Below are positions 7,262-16,222 of a stretch of DNA of 64,000 nucleotides, one piece after another. Made by a program: the position numbers and the translations under genes. Source of the stretch: Paenibacillus lactis. Lineage in GTDB: Bacteria > Bacillota > Bacilli > Paenibacillales > Paenibacillaceae. The stretch is from assembly GCF_017873605.1 (NCBI RefSeq), contig NZ_JAGGKI010000015.1, positions 1-64,000 of the forward strand, written 5' to 3'. The notes beneath the pieces were generated by a model. It was not told the DNA's origin. It saw only the letters and a program-made list of their open reading frames with translations, and made no database searches. Within the stretch, counting starts at the first letter, position 1. Each line of letters starts with the position of its first letter.

Positions 7262-8669
7262 GATGAATTACCACCCTTTTTCGTGATTCTTTGGCAAACA
7301 CCTTGCCTGGATTCAACAAATTATCGGGATCGAATACCTGCTTGATCCCTTTCATGAGCGAGACGCCGGAAGCGCCGATCTTCCACTCAAGGAATGGCGC
7401 CTTCACCATGCCCACGCCGTGCTCGCCGGTAATGGTGCCGCCAAGCTCAAGGGCCGCTGCGAAAATCTCTTCAAAGGCTTGCTCCACCCGGTGAATTTCC
7501 TCCGCATCCCGGGCATCGGTCGTTGCCGTAGGATGCAGGTTGCCGTCGCCGGCATGGCCGAAGGTGGCAATCGTCACATTATACTTGGCTGAAATGTCAT
7601 TGATCCGGCGGACCATATCGGCGATTTTGGACCGGGGAACAGTCGCGTCCTCCAGAATCGTGGTCGGACGAAGCCGCGCCAGCGCCGTAAAGGCGCTTCT
7701 TCGCGCTGTCAACAGCCGCTCCGCCTCTTCCCGGGTAGCAGCCACCTGAATGCTGTCGGCTTGCTCGCGCATGCAAATTTGGCGGATCTGCTCAATGTCC
7801 CTGGTTACAGTCTCGGGGCAACCGTCCTGCTCGATCAACAGGATCGCCTCCATGTCCAGCGGAAGGCCAAGCTTGGCAAAATCATCGACGACGCGGATCG
7901 TCGGATTATCCATGAATTCCAGCGTCGCCGGAATAATCTTGGATTCGATAATGGCGGAAACCGTCCGGGCCGCTCCGTATAGATCGCGGTACATGGCGAG
8001 CATCGTCATTTTGCTCTTCGGCGGGGGAATCAGCTTCAAGGTCGCTTCGGTAATAATCGCAAGCGTGCCTTCCGAGCCGACCAGCAGCTTGGTCAAATCA
8101 TATCCCGCTACATCCTTCATCAGCTTTCCGCCGGTACGAATGATTTCGCCGCTGGCGAGCACGGCCTCGAGCCCGATCACATAATCCTTCGTCGTGCCGT
8201 ATTTCAAACCGCGCAGACCGCCCGAGCATTCGGCGATATTGCCGCCGATCGTCGAGATGCGCATGCTGCTTGGGTCCGGGGGATAGAACAAGCCCAAGGA
8301 TTCAATATGTTGAATGAAGTCGGCCGTAATGATCCCGGGCTGAACGGTGGCCGTCAAATTTTCCAGATCCAGCTCCAGAATTCGGTTCATCCGGTGCATC
8401 ACCATTACGACGCCGCCTTGAATCGGAACGGTTCCTCCGCAGAGATTGGAGCCTGAGCCTCTGGACACGAGCGGGACTTTATAGGCTGATAACGCCTTCA
8501 TAATGGCGGAAACCTGCTCCGTGTTGGCAGGATAGATTACAGCGTCAGGCAAAGCCTGCAGCATCGGAGTGCCGTCATAGGAATGCGCGATAAGCGCCTC
8601 TTGATCATCCCGGAAGTGGGCATCGCCAACGATGGCACGAAGCTGTGCGGCGAGAGACGGGTCTAACAT
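7254..8669 (-). CDS. glcD: Glycolate oxidase FAD-binding subunit
   Basis: 471 aa, full length for the GlcD/D-lactate dehydrogenase branch of the VAO/PCMH flavoproteins. The FAD domain is seen in SRGSGSNLCGGTVP (about residue 70) and STIGGNIAECSGGLRGLKYG (about 142). The C-terminal FAD-linked oxidase domain ends with FGHAGDGNLHPT and the signature TGEHGVGMVK. AGGAGG precedes the ATG start. First gene of the glcDF operon, divergent from a FadR-type regulator. The exact 2-hydroxy acid is not decided by sequence alone. Confidence 0.88.
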   Translation of the reverse strand: MLDPSLAAQLRAIVGDAHFRDDQEALIAHSYDGTPMLQALPDAVIYPANTEQVSAIMKALSAYKVPLVSRGSGSNLCGGTVPIQGGVVMVMHRMNRILELDLENLTATVQPGIITADFIQHIESLGLFYPPDPSSMRISTIGGNIAECSGGLRGLKYGTTKDYVIGLEAVLASGEIIRTGGKLMKDVAGYDLTKLLVGSEGTLAIITEATLKLIPPPKSKMTMLAMYRDLYGAARTVSAIIESKIIPATLEFMDNPTIRVVDDFAKLGLPLDMEAILLIEQDGCPETVTRDIEQIRQICMREQADSIQVAATREEAERLLTARRSAFTALARLRPTTILEDATVPRSKIADMVRRINDISAKYNVTIATFGHAGDGNLHPTATTDARDAEEIHRVEQAFEEIFAAALELGGTITGEHGVGMVKAPFLEWKIGASGVSLMKGIKQVFDPDNLLNPGKVFAKESRKRVVIHHD

Positions 8670-8695
8670 AAACGAGTTCCCTCCTAATTGATCAG

Positions 8696-8708
8696 GTCAT
8701 CTGATGAC
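8696..8708. promoter_or_regulatory. Palindromic operator between glcD and the GntR/FadR regulator
   Basis: GTCATC-T-GATGAC is a perfect inverted repeat with a one-base centre, between the divergent starts at 8669 and 8778. FadR-type GntR regulators typically bind short palindromes of this sort, so it probably controls both directions. Confidence 0.6.
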
Positions 8709-8777
8709 TTTTGTTTTATTATATGACATGATTATAGTAATGAATAGTACAAAAAATGAGCAGGAGGCAAACGGACC

Positions 8778-9515
8778 ATGCGAACGATCAAAGTGGAGAA
8801 CCAGAAGGGGCATGAAATTGTGGGGGAGCATCTGCTTCAGCAGATCCGGGAGGGGCATCTCAAGCCGGGCCAGAAGCTCCCCTCCGTCGTTGAATTAGCG
8901 GCCGCATATGGCGTAGGAAGATCCACGATCCGTGAGGCGGTCAGCGCCCTCAAGGCCATGGGATGGGTCGATGTGCGTCAGGGAGGCGGAACGTATGTGA
9001 AGACGGTTCTTCCGAGCGAGCCCCGAAGCGGCGCCGATTTATTGTTCCAAGGGGCTGAATCTCTTATCGAGCTGCTTGAAGTCCGCAAGGTGCTGGAGTC
9101 CGGTACCGCCTCTTTGGCTGCGGAACGAAGGACGGAGCAGGATCTTGACCGAATGCGCGACGCCCTTTCGCAGATGGAGCATGGGCTGAAGGTGAACGAT
9201 ACGGGGGAAGGCGAGCGCGCGGATGTCGCCTTTCATATGGCAATTGCGGCTGCGTCCGGCAACTCGCTGCTGATTCAGCTGATGGAGTCGCTATCCGACC
9301 GTTTAACGGATACCATACAGAAGTCCAGGGAGCTGTGGTTCTACAAGGAACAATCAACCGCCGCCCGGTTGCTGACGGAGCATCAAATGATATTTGATGC
9401 GATTGAGCGGCAGGATCAGGAGCAGGCCGGTGCGAGAATCGCAGCACATCTGACCAAGGTGGAGCAGGTGCTTCGATCAGGGCTGGAGTCGGAAAGCGGC
9501 AGACTGCCGGATTAA
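8778..9515 (+). CDS. GntR-family regulator, FadR subfamily (probable 2-hydroxy-acid regulator)
   Basis: 245 aa. The winged helix is at about residues 12-75 (VELAAAYGVGRSTIREAVSA, then LKAMGWVDVRQGGGTYV), followed by an all-helical FCD ligand domain (about 95-225) with the expected histidines (FHMAIAAASGN and EHQMIFDAI). GAGG about 10-12 bases upstream supports ATG 8778. The divergent orientation from glcDF and the shared palindrome imply that it senses the glcDF substrate, as LldR and GlcC-type proteins do. Confidence 0.85.
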   Translation: MRTIKVENQKGHEIVGEHLLQQIREGHLKPGQKLPSVVELAAAYGVGRSTIREAVSALKAMGWVDVRQGGGTYVKTVLPSEPRSGADLLFQGAESLIELLEVRKVLESGTASLAAERRTEQDLDRMRDALSQMEHGLKVNDTGEGERADVAFHMAIAAASGNSLLIQLMESLSDRLTDTIQKSRELWFYKEQSTAARLLTEHQMIFDAIERQDQEQAGARIAAHLTKVEQVLRSGLESESGRLPD

Positions 9516-9621
9516 CGCGTACATGGCTGAGGGAGGGGGAAGAACTCGATTTTTTCGCTGCCCTTGTACCCAAGGTAACCCGCAATCGACTTAAGGATGA
9601 GCCTTACACTTTACTTCGGGT

Positions 9622-9656
9622 CAGTGCCGCTTGGCACTGGCTTATTTCATTTTATT
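9622..9656 (+). terminator. Terminator after the FadR-type regulator
   Basis: CAGTGCC (9622-9628), loop GCTT, GGCACTG (9633-9639), then the T-rich GCTTATTTCATTTTATT. Confidence 0.75.
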
Positions 9657-9690
9657 GTGCAGTCCGGTTTATTGCATTCCGTTTTTCTAC

Positions 9691-9751
9691 CTATCGTTAA
9701 AAAATATTGACTTAACGGAGAGTTGTTCGCTATTATTTTACCTAACGATAG
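9691..9751 (+). promoter_or_regulatory. Promoter flanked by an inverted operator pair, upstream of tetR-yqeB-like
   Basis: CTATCGTTA (9691-9699) and its exact reverse complement TAACGATAG (9743-9751) flank a promoter with TTGACT (9707-9712) and TATTAT (9731-9736), 18 bp apart. Both half sites are followed by AAAA runs. Spacing fits TetR-protein autoregulation at two sites, or the two arms of one looped operator. Confidence 0.65.
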
Positions 9752-9772
9752 TTAAAAAAAGGTGGGCGACCA

Positions 9773-10372
9773 ATGAAGAAACGTGATATGACTTCACAGC
9801 AGTTGATTGAAGCGGCCCTGCATTTATTTGCGCAGCACGGCATCGAGAAGACCAGCCTTGCAATGATCGCAGCGGCGGTAGGCATGACGAAGCCTTCGAT
9901 TTATTATCATTTTGCTTCGAAGGATGAACTCATCGAGCGGGTCTTCGAATACATGTTCAGTGACTACCATTTCGACCATTACTTCTCGGTTTCAGAGCTG
10001 ACTGCGGAGAATTTCGTCTTGAAGCTGTACGAGGGCGGGCTGCGTATGTTTCCAGAGGATGAGGAGCATTTTGCCCCGGTCTTCCGATTGTTGAACGAAT
10101 TCATGCTGACTGCCGGCCGAAACGGACACTATGGCGAGCGAGTCATCGCCATGCAGCGGGAATTTCTGGACGGATTCGAGAAGGTCATGCAGCGGGGAGC
10201 CGAGTTAGGCGTAATCGAACCCGAGAACGTGACGGTTAAGGCCCATTTGCTGGCACTTCTCATTGACAATATCACCAGCTACATGATGATGGGCATGAAG
10301 CTGCCGTATCAGGAGTTATGGAAGGAAGCCGTCAACAGCGTCTTCCGGAAAGGGGAGGATCATATTGGATAA
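9773..10372 (+). CDS. TetR/AcrR family transcriptional regulator
   Basis: 199 aa. It has the typical helix-turn-helix (EAALHLFAQHGIEKTSLAMI, then AAAVGMTKPSIYYHFASKDEL) at about residues 12-58 and a helical ligand-binding domain. ATG 9773 follows AAAGGTGGG. Its end overlaps the next gene by eight bases, and an inverted CTATCGTTA/TAACGATAG pair flanks the promoter, so it probably represses its own operon. Inducer unknown. Confidence 0.88.
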   Translation: MKKRDMTSQQLIEAALHLFAQHGIEKTSLAMIAAAVGMTKPSIYYHFASKDELIERVFEYMFSDYHFDHYFSVSELTAENFVLKLYEGGLRMFPEDEEHFAPVFRLLNEFMLTAGRNGHYGERVIAMQREFLDGFEKVMQRGAELGVIEPENVTVKAHLLALLIDNITSYMMMGMKLPYQELWKEAVNSVFRKGEDHIG

Positions 10373-11057
10373 ACGAACGGAATGGACGGAGCTTGGATTA
10401 TCGACAGTGGATAAAATGCTGATATGGGCGATTCCGCCGGTGCTTGGGGGCGTGCTCGGCTGGTTCCTTCCCGTCATCGCGGAATGGGCGTCCAGCCTGC
10501 CATGGGTGCCATTCCAGGGGCCGCTGGAGCTGGTTGCTTCGCTGCATGGACCGTGGGTTGCGCTGATTACGGCACTGCTCGGGCTCCTTGCGGGCATGTG
10601 GCTTTCCCATGCGGCCATACGAGAGAGCCTCCACGTACGATTATCCGACCGGGAACTGCAGCTATCCGTGAATGGCGCCGAGGCTGTTTACACGAGAGAA
10701 GACATATTCGCCGCCTTCCTGGATGGCAAGGAGCTCGTCCTTGTCGGTCAGCAGGGTCAGGAGCTGTATAGACAGAAGATTGAAGGGAAAGCCCGGCTGT
10801 TCACGGAGGAGTTTCTAAGGCACGGCTACCCGTGGCGGGAAGGAGATCCGTATGCGGATGAATACCGCAGGTGGGTCGCAAATTCCCCGGAATTGACCGC
10901 AGCCATGAACGCCCTGTTCGAGGCGAGGGAGAAGGCACTGCGAGAGGATGACAAGGATGATGCAGACGATCTGCGTCGGGAGCTCTCAAAGCTCGGGGTA
11001 ACGGTCCGTGACGAAGGAAAGCGGCAGTACTGGCGTCTGCATGGATCGCGGCTTTAA
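10365..11057 (+). CDS. YqeB-like membrane protein
   Basis: 230 aa. Two N-terminal transmembrane helices (about residues 18-42 and 60-82) are followed by a soluble domain rich in charged residues. The layout resembles Bacillus YqeB, a membrane protein of unknown role; this is from memory and not a search. It starts with TTG 10365 just after AGGGGAGGA, inside the end of the tetR gene (8-bp overlap, coupled translation); no in-frame ATG lies nearby. Possibly an efflux or stress accessory controlled by the upstream TetR protein. Confidence 0.65.
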   Translation: MDKRTEWTELGLSTVDKMLIWAIPPVLGGVLGWFLPVIAEWASSLPWVPFQGPLELVASLHGPWVALITALLGLLAGMWLSHAAIRESLHVRLSDRELQLSVNGAEAVYTREDIFAAFLDGKELVLVGQQGQELYRQKIEGKARLFTEEFLRHGYPWREGDPYADEYRRWVANSPELTAAMNALFEAREKALREDDKDDADDLRRELSKLGVTVRDEGKRQYWRLHGSRL

Positions 11058-11216
11058 CGACTGTAGCGACCGTAATGGCAGCAACCTGCTCTTCCACTCT
11101 CAAACAAATGAACCCCTTCCATCTGACAAAAAGACACCCTACACCGCTCTCGCAAACAATTTTCCCTCTTGAGATAAGACATCCGGCGGTCCTTTCCTTC
11201 AAAGAGAAGCTTTACA

Positions 11217-11245
11217 ATGAAAGCGATACCTCGAAAGCGATACCT
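11217..11245 (+). promoter_or_regulatory. CcpA cre-like site, tandemly duplicated
   Basis: ATGAAAGCGATACCT (11217-11231) matches the cre consensus WTGNAANCGNWNNCW at every defined position. A second copy, TCGAAAGCGATACCT (11231-11245), has one mismatch. The pair lies 20-48 bases before the glycosidase start, where bound CcpA could block transcription when glucose is present. Confidence 0.55.
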
Positions 11246-11264
11246 CACTCGAAGGAGATGTCTT

Positions 11265-12971
11265 ATGAATTTTGATCTGAATATCGTGCCTTTCAGCCGA
11301 AGAGAGTCCTTCTTGGCGATCTCCCTCCTGCCCGAGGCTAAGGAGCGGAGAAAGGGGCTTTACCTGCGTACAGTCCGCGGAGGAGACGACAAGTTTGGCG
11401 AGGCCTTTCTGATTGAGCTGCTGGACCGGAACAACGAGCCGGTTTCTTTTGACCCTATTGCATCACCCGAAAAACTCAGGCTGGAGACCACGCATTGGGC
11501 TGGCCACGCAGATATTTGCATATCCGACTCCCGGACCGTCAGGTTCCGGTCGAAAGGATGCGGCATACGCCTCACCTTTTTTCCCGCCGCATATGATTAT
11601 GCTTATGAGACGGATCCGGACCGCTGGGAAGTGAACAGCTTTACCCATGGCTGCCGCTTTATGCTGACAAGGCTTGCGGGACGCATGAGCATGGAGGTTG
11701 CATGGGATGAGATCAAGAGCTCGCGGGTAACCGCCGTATTTTCAGCGGACGAGGAGACCGACACGGCGGAATTTGCCGTGGAAGAGTTCATGACGGTAAT
11801 GACGCCGCGCTCCGAATGGGAGAGCTTTAAGGAGGCGGTGCGGCTCGTTCAGGAGGATTACGGCAGCTGGTTAAACCGCACCTTAACGGTGCCGGAGCGT
11901 TGGCAGGAAGCCAGAGAGCTCGCCGCCTATATCACCTGGTCCTGCCTGGTTCCCGCCGAAGGCTGCCTGACCCGTCCGGCCATGTATATGTCGAAGAACT
12001 GGATGACCAACATTTGGAGCTGGGACAACTGCTTTAATGCAATGGCCTTGGTGCGGCATAACCCGAAGCTGGCGTGGGACCAGTTTATGATCTTTTTCGA
12101 CCGGCAGGATGAGAGCGGGCTGATTCCGGACTTCGTGAATGATAAATACGAGCTCTGGAACTGCAACAAGCCGCCGATTCACGGATGGACGCTGTCTTGG
12201 ATGATGCGGCGCACCGATTTCATACAAGAGGAGCAGCTGCGCGAGGTGTACGGACCGCTCTCCAAATGGACGCAGTGGTGGTTCACGTACCGGGATCATG
12301 ACGGCGACGGCATTCCCCAGTACAACCACGGCAACGATTCGGGCTGGGATAACAGCACGGCGTTCAATAACGGGATCCCTGTGGAAAGCCCCGACCTCTC
12401 GTCCTATCTGATTATTCAGATGGAGGTGCTGTCCGAAATCGCCGGCCTTCTCGGGTTGCCGGAGGAAGCTGCCGCATGGAAGCAGAAAGCGGACGATACG
12501 CTTGAGCGCATGCTCTGTCATTTTTGGAGGGATGGAAGGTTCACGGCCTGCCGTTCAGGCACGCATGAGGTGTCGGAAGGCGACAGCCTGCTGCTGTTCG
12601 TCCCGATCCTGCTGGGCAAGCGGCTGCCGGAGCATATCCGTGCCGCGCTGCTTGCGGGACTTCGGGATGAGACCCGATTCCTGACCTGGAACGGCTGGGC
12701 CACAGAGAGCGTCAGCAGCCGCTATTATAAGCCGGACGGATACTGGCGCGGGCCGATCTGGGCTCCCTCGACGATGCTGCTCGTCGAAGGCGTTGCGGCA
12801 GCCGGTGACCGAGAGCTGGCCATGGAGGTGGCGCAGCGGTTCTGCCGGATGCTTAGCAGCAGTGGCATGGCTGAGAACTTTGACGCCCTGACCGGAGCGG
12901 GGCTTAGAGACCGGGCGTTTACCTGGACCTCCAGCGTATTTTTGATACTCGGACATGAATACACGCATTAA
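11265..12971 (+). CDS. GH63-like glycoside hydrolase (alpha-glucosidase/mannosylglycerate-hydrolase type)
   Basis: 568 aa. A beta-rich N-terminal part (about 1-200) is followed by an (alpha/alpha)6 barrel with GH63/GH37-style motifs: MTNIWSWDNCFNAMAL, SGLIPDFVNDK, HGNDSGWDNSTAFNNG and, near the end, YYKPDGYWRGPIWAP and TWTSSVFLILGHEY. No signal peptide is seen, so it acts on imported sugars in the cytoplasm. ATG 11265 follows GAAGGAGATGTCTT; an earlier ATG at 11217 lies in the cre-like site. It is a single gene with its own regulation ahead of the YesMN-type operon. Substrate (alpha-glucoside, mannosylglycerate or glucosylglycerate) is not determined. Confidence 0.75.
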   Translation: MNFDLNIVPFSRRESFLAISLLPEAKERRKGLYLRTVRGGDDKFGEAFLIELLDRNNEPVSFDPIASPEKLRLETTHWAGHADICISDSRTVRFRSKGCGIRLTFFPAAYDYAYETDPDRWEVNSFTHGCRFMLTRLAGRMSMEVAWDEIKSSRVTAVFSADEETDTAEFAVEEFMTVMTPRSEWESFKEAVRLVQEDYGSWLNRTLTVPERWQEARELAAYITWSCLVPAEGCLTRPAMYMSKNWMTNIWSWDNCFNAMALVRHNPKLAWDQFMIFFDRQDESGLIPDFVNDKYELWNCNKPPIHGWTLSWMMRRTDFIQEEQLREVYGPLSKWTQWWFTYRDHDGDGIPQYNHGNDSGWDNSTAFNNGIPVESPDLSSYLIIQMEVLSEIAGLLGLPEEAAAWKQKADDTLERMLCHFWRDGRFTACRSGTHEVSEGDSLLLFVPILLGKRLPEHIRAALLAGLRDETRFLTWNGWATESVSSRYYKPDGYWRGPIWAPSTMLLVEGVAAAGDRELAMEVAQRFCRMLSSSGMAENFDALTGAGLRDRAFTWTSSVFLILGHEYTH

Positions 12972-12984
12972 CCGACCTTAGAGA

Positions 12985-13034
12985 AACACTTCTTCCCGGG
13001 CATTTTTTTGCCTTGGGGGGAGGTGCTTTTTCCG
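12985..13034 (+). terminator. Possible terminator after the GH63-like gene
   Basis: An interrupted stem pairs CCCGGGCA with TGCCTTGGG across a T-rich loop, flanked by weaker pairs, and ends in GGTGCTTTTTCC. Moderate support. Confidence 0.4.
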
Positions 13035-13090
13035 TTTCCCCTGTGTTTTCCAGTTGGCGCCTAATTACAAGCCATAGGTTGAGGTTTATA

Positions 13091-13105
13091 ATGAAAGCGG
13101 TATCA
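13091..13105 (+). promoter_or_regulatory. CcpA cre-like site before the sensor-kinase operon
   Basis: ATGAAAGCGGTATCA fits the cre consensus at all defined positions and is almost the same as the site at 11217. It lies 80 bases before the kinase start. Confidence 0.55.
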
Positions 13106-13184
13106 ATGCCGCCGGGGCTGTGAATGCCTTCAGGCTTAAAGCTTGTTTTTGAAAAAAAGACGAAAAGACAGCGGGGAGATTATC

Positions 13185-14948
13185 ATGAGCTTTCAGCGGA
13201 CCCAAAAGGTAGCCGGCCGCATGTTCGCCGGCGCCTATCGTAGCATCCGAACCAAGCTGCTCTCCTGGTTTTTAATCGTAACCCTGATCCCTCTGTTTTC
13301 GCTTGGCGCGCTGTCCTACTACCAGTCGGCCCGGATCATCAACTCCCAATTCGGGAAATACGGAGATAATGCCGTCGCCCAGCTGGAGCAGCAAACCAGC
13401 TCAACCCTGAGTCGGATGAAGCAGACGGCCGAAACGATTTATTCCTATCTGCTGGATCCGAGCCGCATGGGGATTGGAAACCAGGCCCCCACCACCTACC
13501 GCGACATTTTGGAGAAGAATGATTTTGAATCCTTGCTGAAATCCCTTCGGACACAGCTGACGGCCGGCATCTACATTATTACGACCTCGGGTTATTACTA
13601 CGGGGAGAACAACCTGGATGTCGCCAAGCTTGACCGTATCCCCTTGTGGAGGTCGAAGCCGAAGGCCTATGCAGGAACCTATTGGCTTGGCTTCTATCCG
13701 CAGGATCATTTCATCAAGAGCAGCGACAGCGGCAACCGAAGCGTCATCGGCCTGGCGGTTCCGATTCACCATCCGGACAAGTCCCAGGACGGCAGCATCA
13801 TTCTCATCGAAGAGTATGCGGAAGAGCTGCTGCAGATGTTCCGCCAATTCGAGCAGGATACCCATGCTCACCTGCAGATCAGCTCGCCGGACGGCACGGT
13901 CATCTACGAGACGGATGCAGCTTACTCGCCCAAAGACAGCGATGTAACCTGGTCCCGGACGCTTGCCGTCAATCAATGGACGCTTGAGGCCCGGATTCCG
14001 GCGAAAGCCTTCTATCGATCCTCAGGCATCATCCGGGCGAACACGATGACGGTTGCCATCTTGTCCTGCCTGCTCGCTTTCGGCATCGCCTACCTGTTCT
14101 CTTCGCGCTTCACCTCAAGGATCAGGACATTGAAGGATTCGATGCAGAAAGTCAGCTTCGGCAAGCTGGACACCCGCACGCCGATCGATGGCCGAGACGA
14201 GCTGGGCAGCCTGGATATGAGCTTCAACCGGATGGTTACGGGGATTCAGGAATTGATCGGCGAAGTGGAAAGAAGCGAGCGGCTGAAGAAGGAGGCGGAG
14301 CTGCGGGCATTTCACTATCAGATCAATCCCCATCTGCTGTTCAACACGCTCAACTCCATTCAGTGGAAAGCCAGGCTCGAGGGCGCCGAGGACATCCGCC
14401 TGATGCTGTATCATCTGACGATGGTGCTCGAGGGAAATCTTGATATCTCCCAGGAGCTGGTCACGCTTCGCAGGGAGCTGCGCATGATCGAGCATTTTCT
14501 TAAGGTCCAGGAAATCCGGTACGGGGAAGTATTTCGTTATCGCCTGGAATGTGACGATTCACTGCTTCCGTATTTGATTCCGCGGATGACGCTTCAGCCG
14601 TTATTTGAAAATATTTTCTTCCACGCCTTCACGGACGGCGAAGGAGAGATCGATATGTCGATCAGGATGGACGGCGACGATCTGGTGCTAATGCTCCGGG
14701 ATAACGGGGCAGGCATGAAGGAGGAGCAGCTGGCGAGGCTATTCTCGCCTGAAGTAAAACGCAAGGGACGGGGCGGGCTTGGCGTACGCAACGCCGATCA
14801 AAAATTCAAGCTGCATTTTGGCCCGCTGTACGGGCTCACGGTGTATTCCGTGAAGGGAGAAGGAACGACAATCACCATACGCTGGCCGAAAAAGGAGGAG
14901 TCTGACGATGTTGGAAACAGGGAAAATCAAGGTGCTGATTGCCGATGA
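13185..14948 (+). CDS. YesM-type sensor histidine kinase
   Basis: 587 aa. One N-terminal transmembrane helix (about 24-46), an extracellular sensing domain (about 47-285), a second helix (about 287-308), a HAMP linker, then the His_kinase domain with FHYQINPHLLFNTLNS (phosphoacceptor His383) and a HATPase domain (PLFENIFFHAF, DNGAGM, GGLGVRNADQKF). ATG 13185 has GGGGAG upstream; a TTG 42 bases earlier lacks one. Overlaps the response-regulator gene by 41 bases. Probably senses an extracellular sugar linked to the importer downstream. Confidence 0.88.
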   Translation: MSFQRTQKVAGRMFAGAYRSIRTKLLSWFLIVTLIPLFSLGALSYYQSARIINSQFGKYGDNAVAQLEQQTSSTLSRMKQTAETIYSYLLDPSRMGIGNQAPTTYRDILEKNDFESLLKSLRTQLTAGIYIITTSGYYYGENNLDVAKLDRIPLWRSKPKAYAGTYWLGFYPQDHFIKSSDSGNRSVIGLAVPIHHPDKSQDGSIILIEEYAEELLQMFRQFEQDTHAHLQISSPDGTVIYETDAAYSPKDSDVTWSRTLAVNQWTLEARIPAKAFYRSSGIIRANTMTVAILSCLLAFGIAYLFSSRFTSRIRTLKDSMQKVSFGKLDTRTPIDGRDELGSLDMSFNRMVTGIQELIGEVERSERLKKEAELRAFHYQINPHLLFNTLNSIQWKARLEGAEDIRLMLYHLTMVLEGNLDISQELVTLRRELRMIEHFLKVQEIRYGEVFRYRLECDDSLLPYLIPRMTLQPLFENIFFHAFTDGEGEIDMSIRMDGDDLVLMLRDNGAGMKEEQLARLFSPEVKRKGRGGLGVRNADQKFKLHFGPLYGLTVYSVKGEGTTITIRWPKKEESDDVGNRENQGADCR

Positions 14949-16083
14949 CGAGAGTATCGTGCGCAAGGGACTCCGCACAACGGTGGCTTGGGACCGCTTC
15001 GGGATGGAGGTTGTGGCGGACAGCCCTAACGGCCAGGCAGCCTGGGAAGCTTTTATGGAGCATCGTCCCCAGGTCGTCATCACGGATATCGTCATGCCGG
15101 AGATGGACGGGATCGAGCTGTCCCGCAGGGTCAAGGAAGCAGCGCCGGAGACCAGAATCATTCTGCTCAGCTGCCATCGGGACTTCGAATATGCCCAAGA
15201 GGGGATGCGGCTCGGAGCCTCGGCCTATTTGTTGAAGACCGCCTTCGAGGATGAAGAGCTCGAGGCCCTGCTGGGCAAATTTCAGCGGGAGCTGTCTGAG
15301 ACGGCAAGCTCTTCGCAGGATCAGGACGATCAGCTGTCCACGCATCTGTATGCTTGGCTTAATGGGCATAACGACAAATTCCTGGAGGTGCTGCGGAAGC
15401 TTTGGAGCGGCAGTTGGCGCAGGAAAGGACAGCCTGCTGCGCTGTACTTGGTCAAGACGGCCGGCTGTGGCAGCTCATGGGAGGGCCTTCTCCAGGAGCA
15501 TGAAGCCGATGAGGAGGGTCTGCACAGCGGCAAGCGGATTCCCTACGGGTCGGACAGCTGTTATTGGGTCGTTCCGGATGGGCTAAAGGACGGTATAGAG
15601 AGCCTGCTGATCGAGATGAAGAGCCGGTGCGGCAAGCTGACGTGGGATTCGCGGCGAGGCCTTGAGGACCTGGAGGATGTACAGGATGCCTTTCAATCGC
15701 TGCATAAGGAAGCCGAATTGGAGCGGGTGTACGGACTGAGCGCGGAGCATTGGCCCGAACCGATTCTGCAAGCCGTTCATCTGCTGCATGCGTTTCCGTC
15801 GGCCGAATGGTCGGCGGCGGAGCTGGCCCAGAAGGTGGGATTAAGCCGCAGCCATTTTTCGATTTTGTTCAAAAAAACGGTTGGCGACAGCTTCATCGCT
15901 TTCCAATATAAGCGCAAGCTTCGTCTCGCTTACGGATTGCTGCGCGAAACCTCCTTAACCATGCAGGAAATCGCCGAGCGGACAGGTCTTGGGGACAGCA
16001 AATATTTCAGCAAATGGTTCAAGCGCTGCACCGGGAAGACGCCAAGCCAATACCGTACCGAACAAAAAGGGGAATCATCGTAA
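14908..16083 (+). CDS. YesN-type response regulator with AraC output domain
   Basis: 391 aa. An N-terminal receiver domain (DDE at 13-15, phosphoacceptor Asp60 in VVITDIVMPEMDG, conserved Lys near 110), a poorly conserved linker and a C-terminal AraC-type double helix-turn-helix (about 285-385; SAAELAQKVGLSRSHFSILF, then IAERTGLGDSKYFSKWF). AAAAAGGAGGAG precedes the ATG, which lies inside the kinase gene. Cognate partner of the kinase and probable activator of the importer and beta-galactosidase genes that follow. Confidence 0.9.
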   Translation: MLETGKIKVLIADDESIVRKGLRTTVAWDRFGMEVVADSPNGQAAWEAFMEHRPQVVITDIVMPEMDGIELSRRVKEAAPETRIILLSCHRDFEYAQEGMRLGASAYLLKTAFEDEELEALLGKFQRELSETASSSQDQDDQLSTHLYAWLNGHNDKFLEVLRKLWSGSWRRKGQPAALYLVKTAGCGSSWEGLLQEHEADEEGLHSGKRIPYGSDSCYWVVPDGLKDGIESLLIEMKSRCGKLTWDSRRGLEDLEDVQDAFQSLHKEAELERVYGLSAEHWPEPILQAVHLLHAFPSAEWSAAELAQKVGLSRSHFSILFKKTVGDSFIAFQYKRKLRLAYGLLRETSLTMQEIAERTGLGDSKYFSKWFKRCTGKTPSQYRTEQKGESS

Positions 16084-16151
16084 ACAAACGAACACCGAGA
16101 ATGACCATTTCGAACAAAAACACGATAAACTGCGAATCAGCGCACGTTTTG

Positions 16152-16185
16152 AACCGCTTTCATAGGAGTTATGATGAAAGCGGTT
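16152..16185 (+). promoter_or_regulatory. Inverted repeat with cre-like arms before the first importer operon
   Basis: AACCGCTTTCAT (16152-16163) and ATGAAAGCGGTT (16174-16185) are exact reverse complements across ten bases. Each arm resembles the ATGAAAGCG core of the cre-like sites at 11217 and 13091, with A in place of the final C. It may be a paired operator for CcpA or the AraC-type regulator, or an RNA hairpin; no T-run follows, so it is not a simple terminator. Confidence 0.5.
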
Positions 16186-16222
16186 TAATTCAAATTACCT
16201 CAACTCTTTAGGGGGAATCGAC

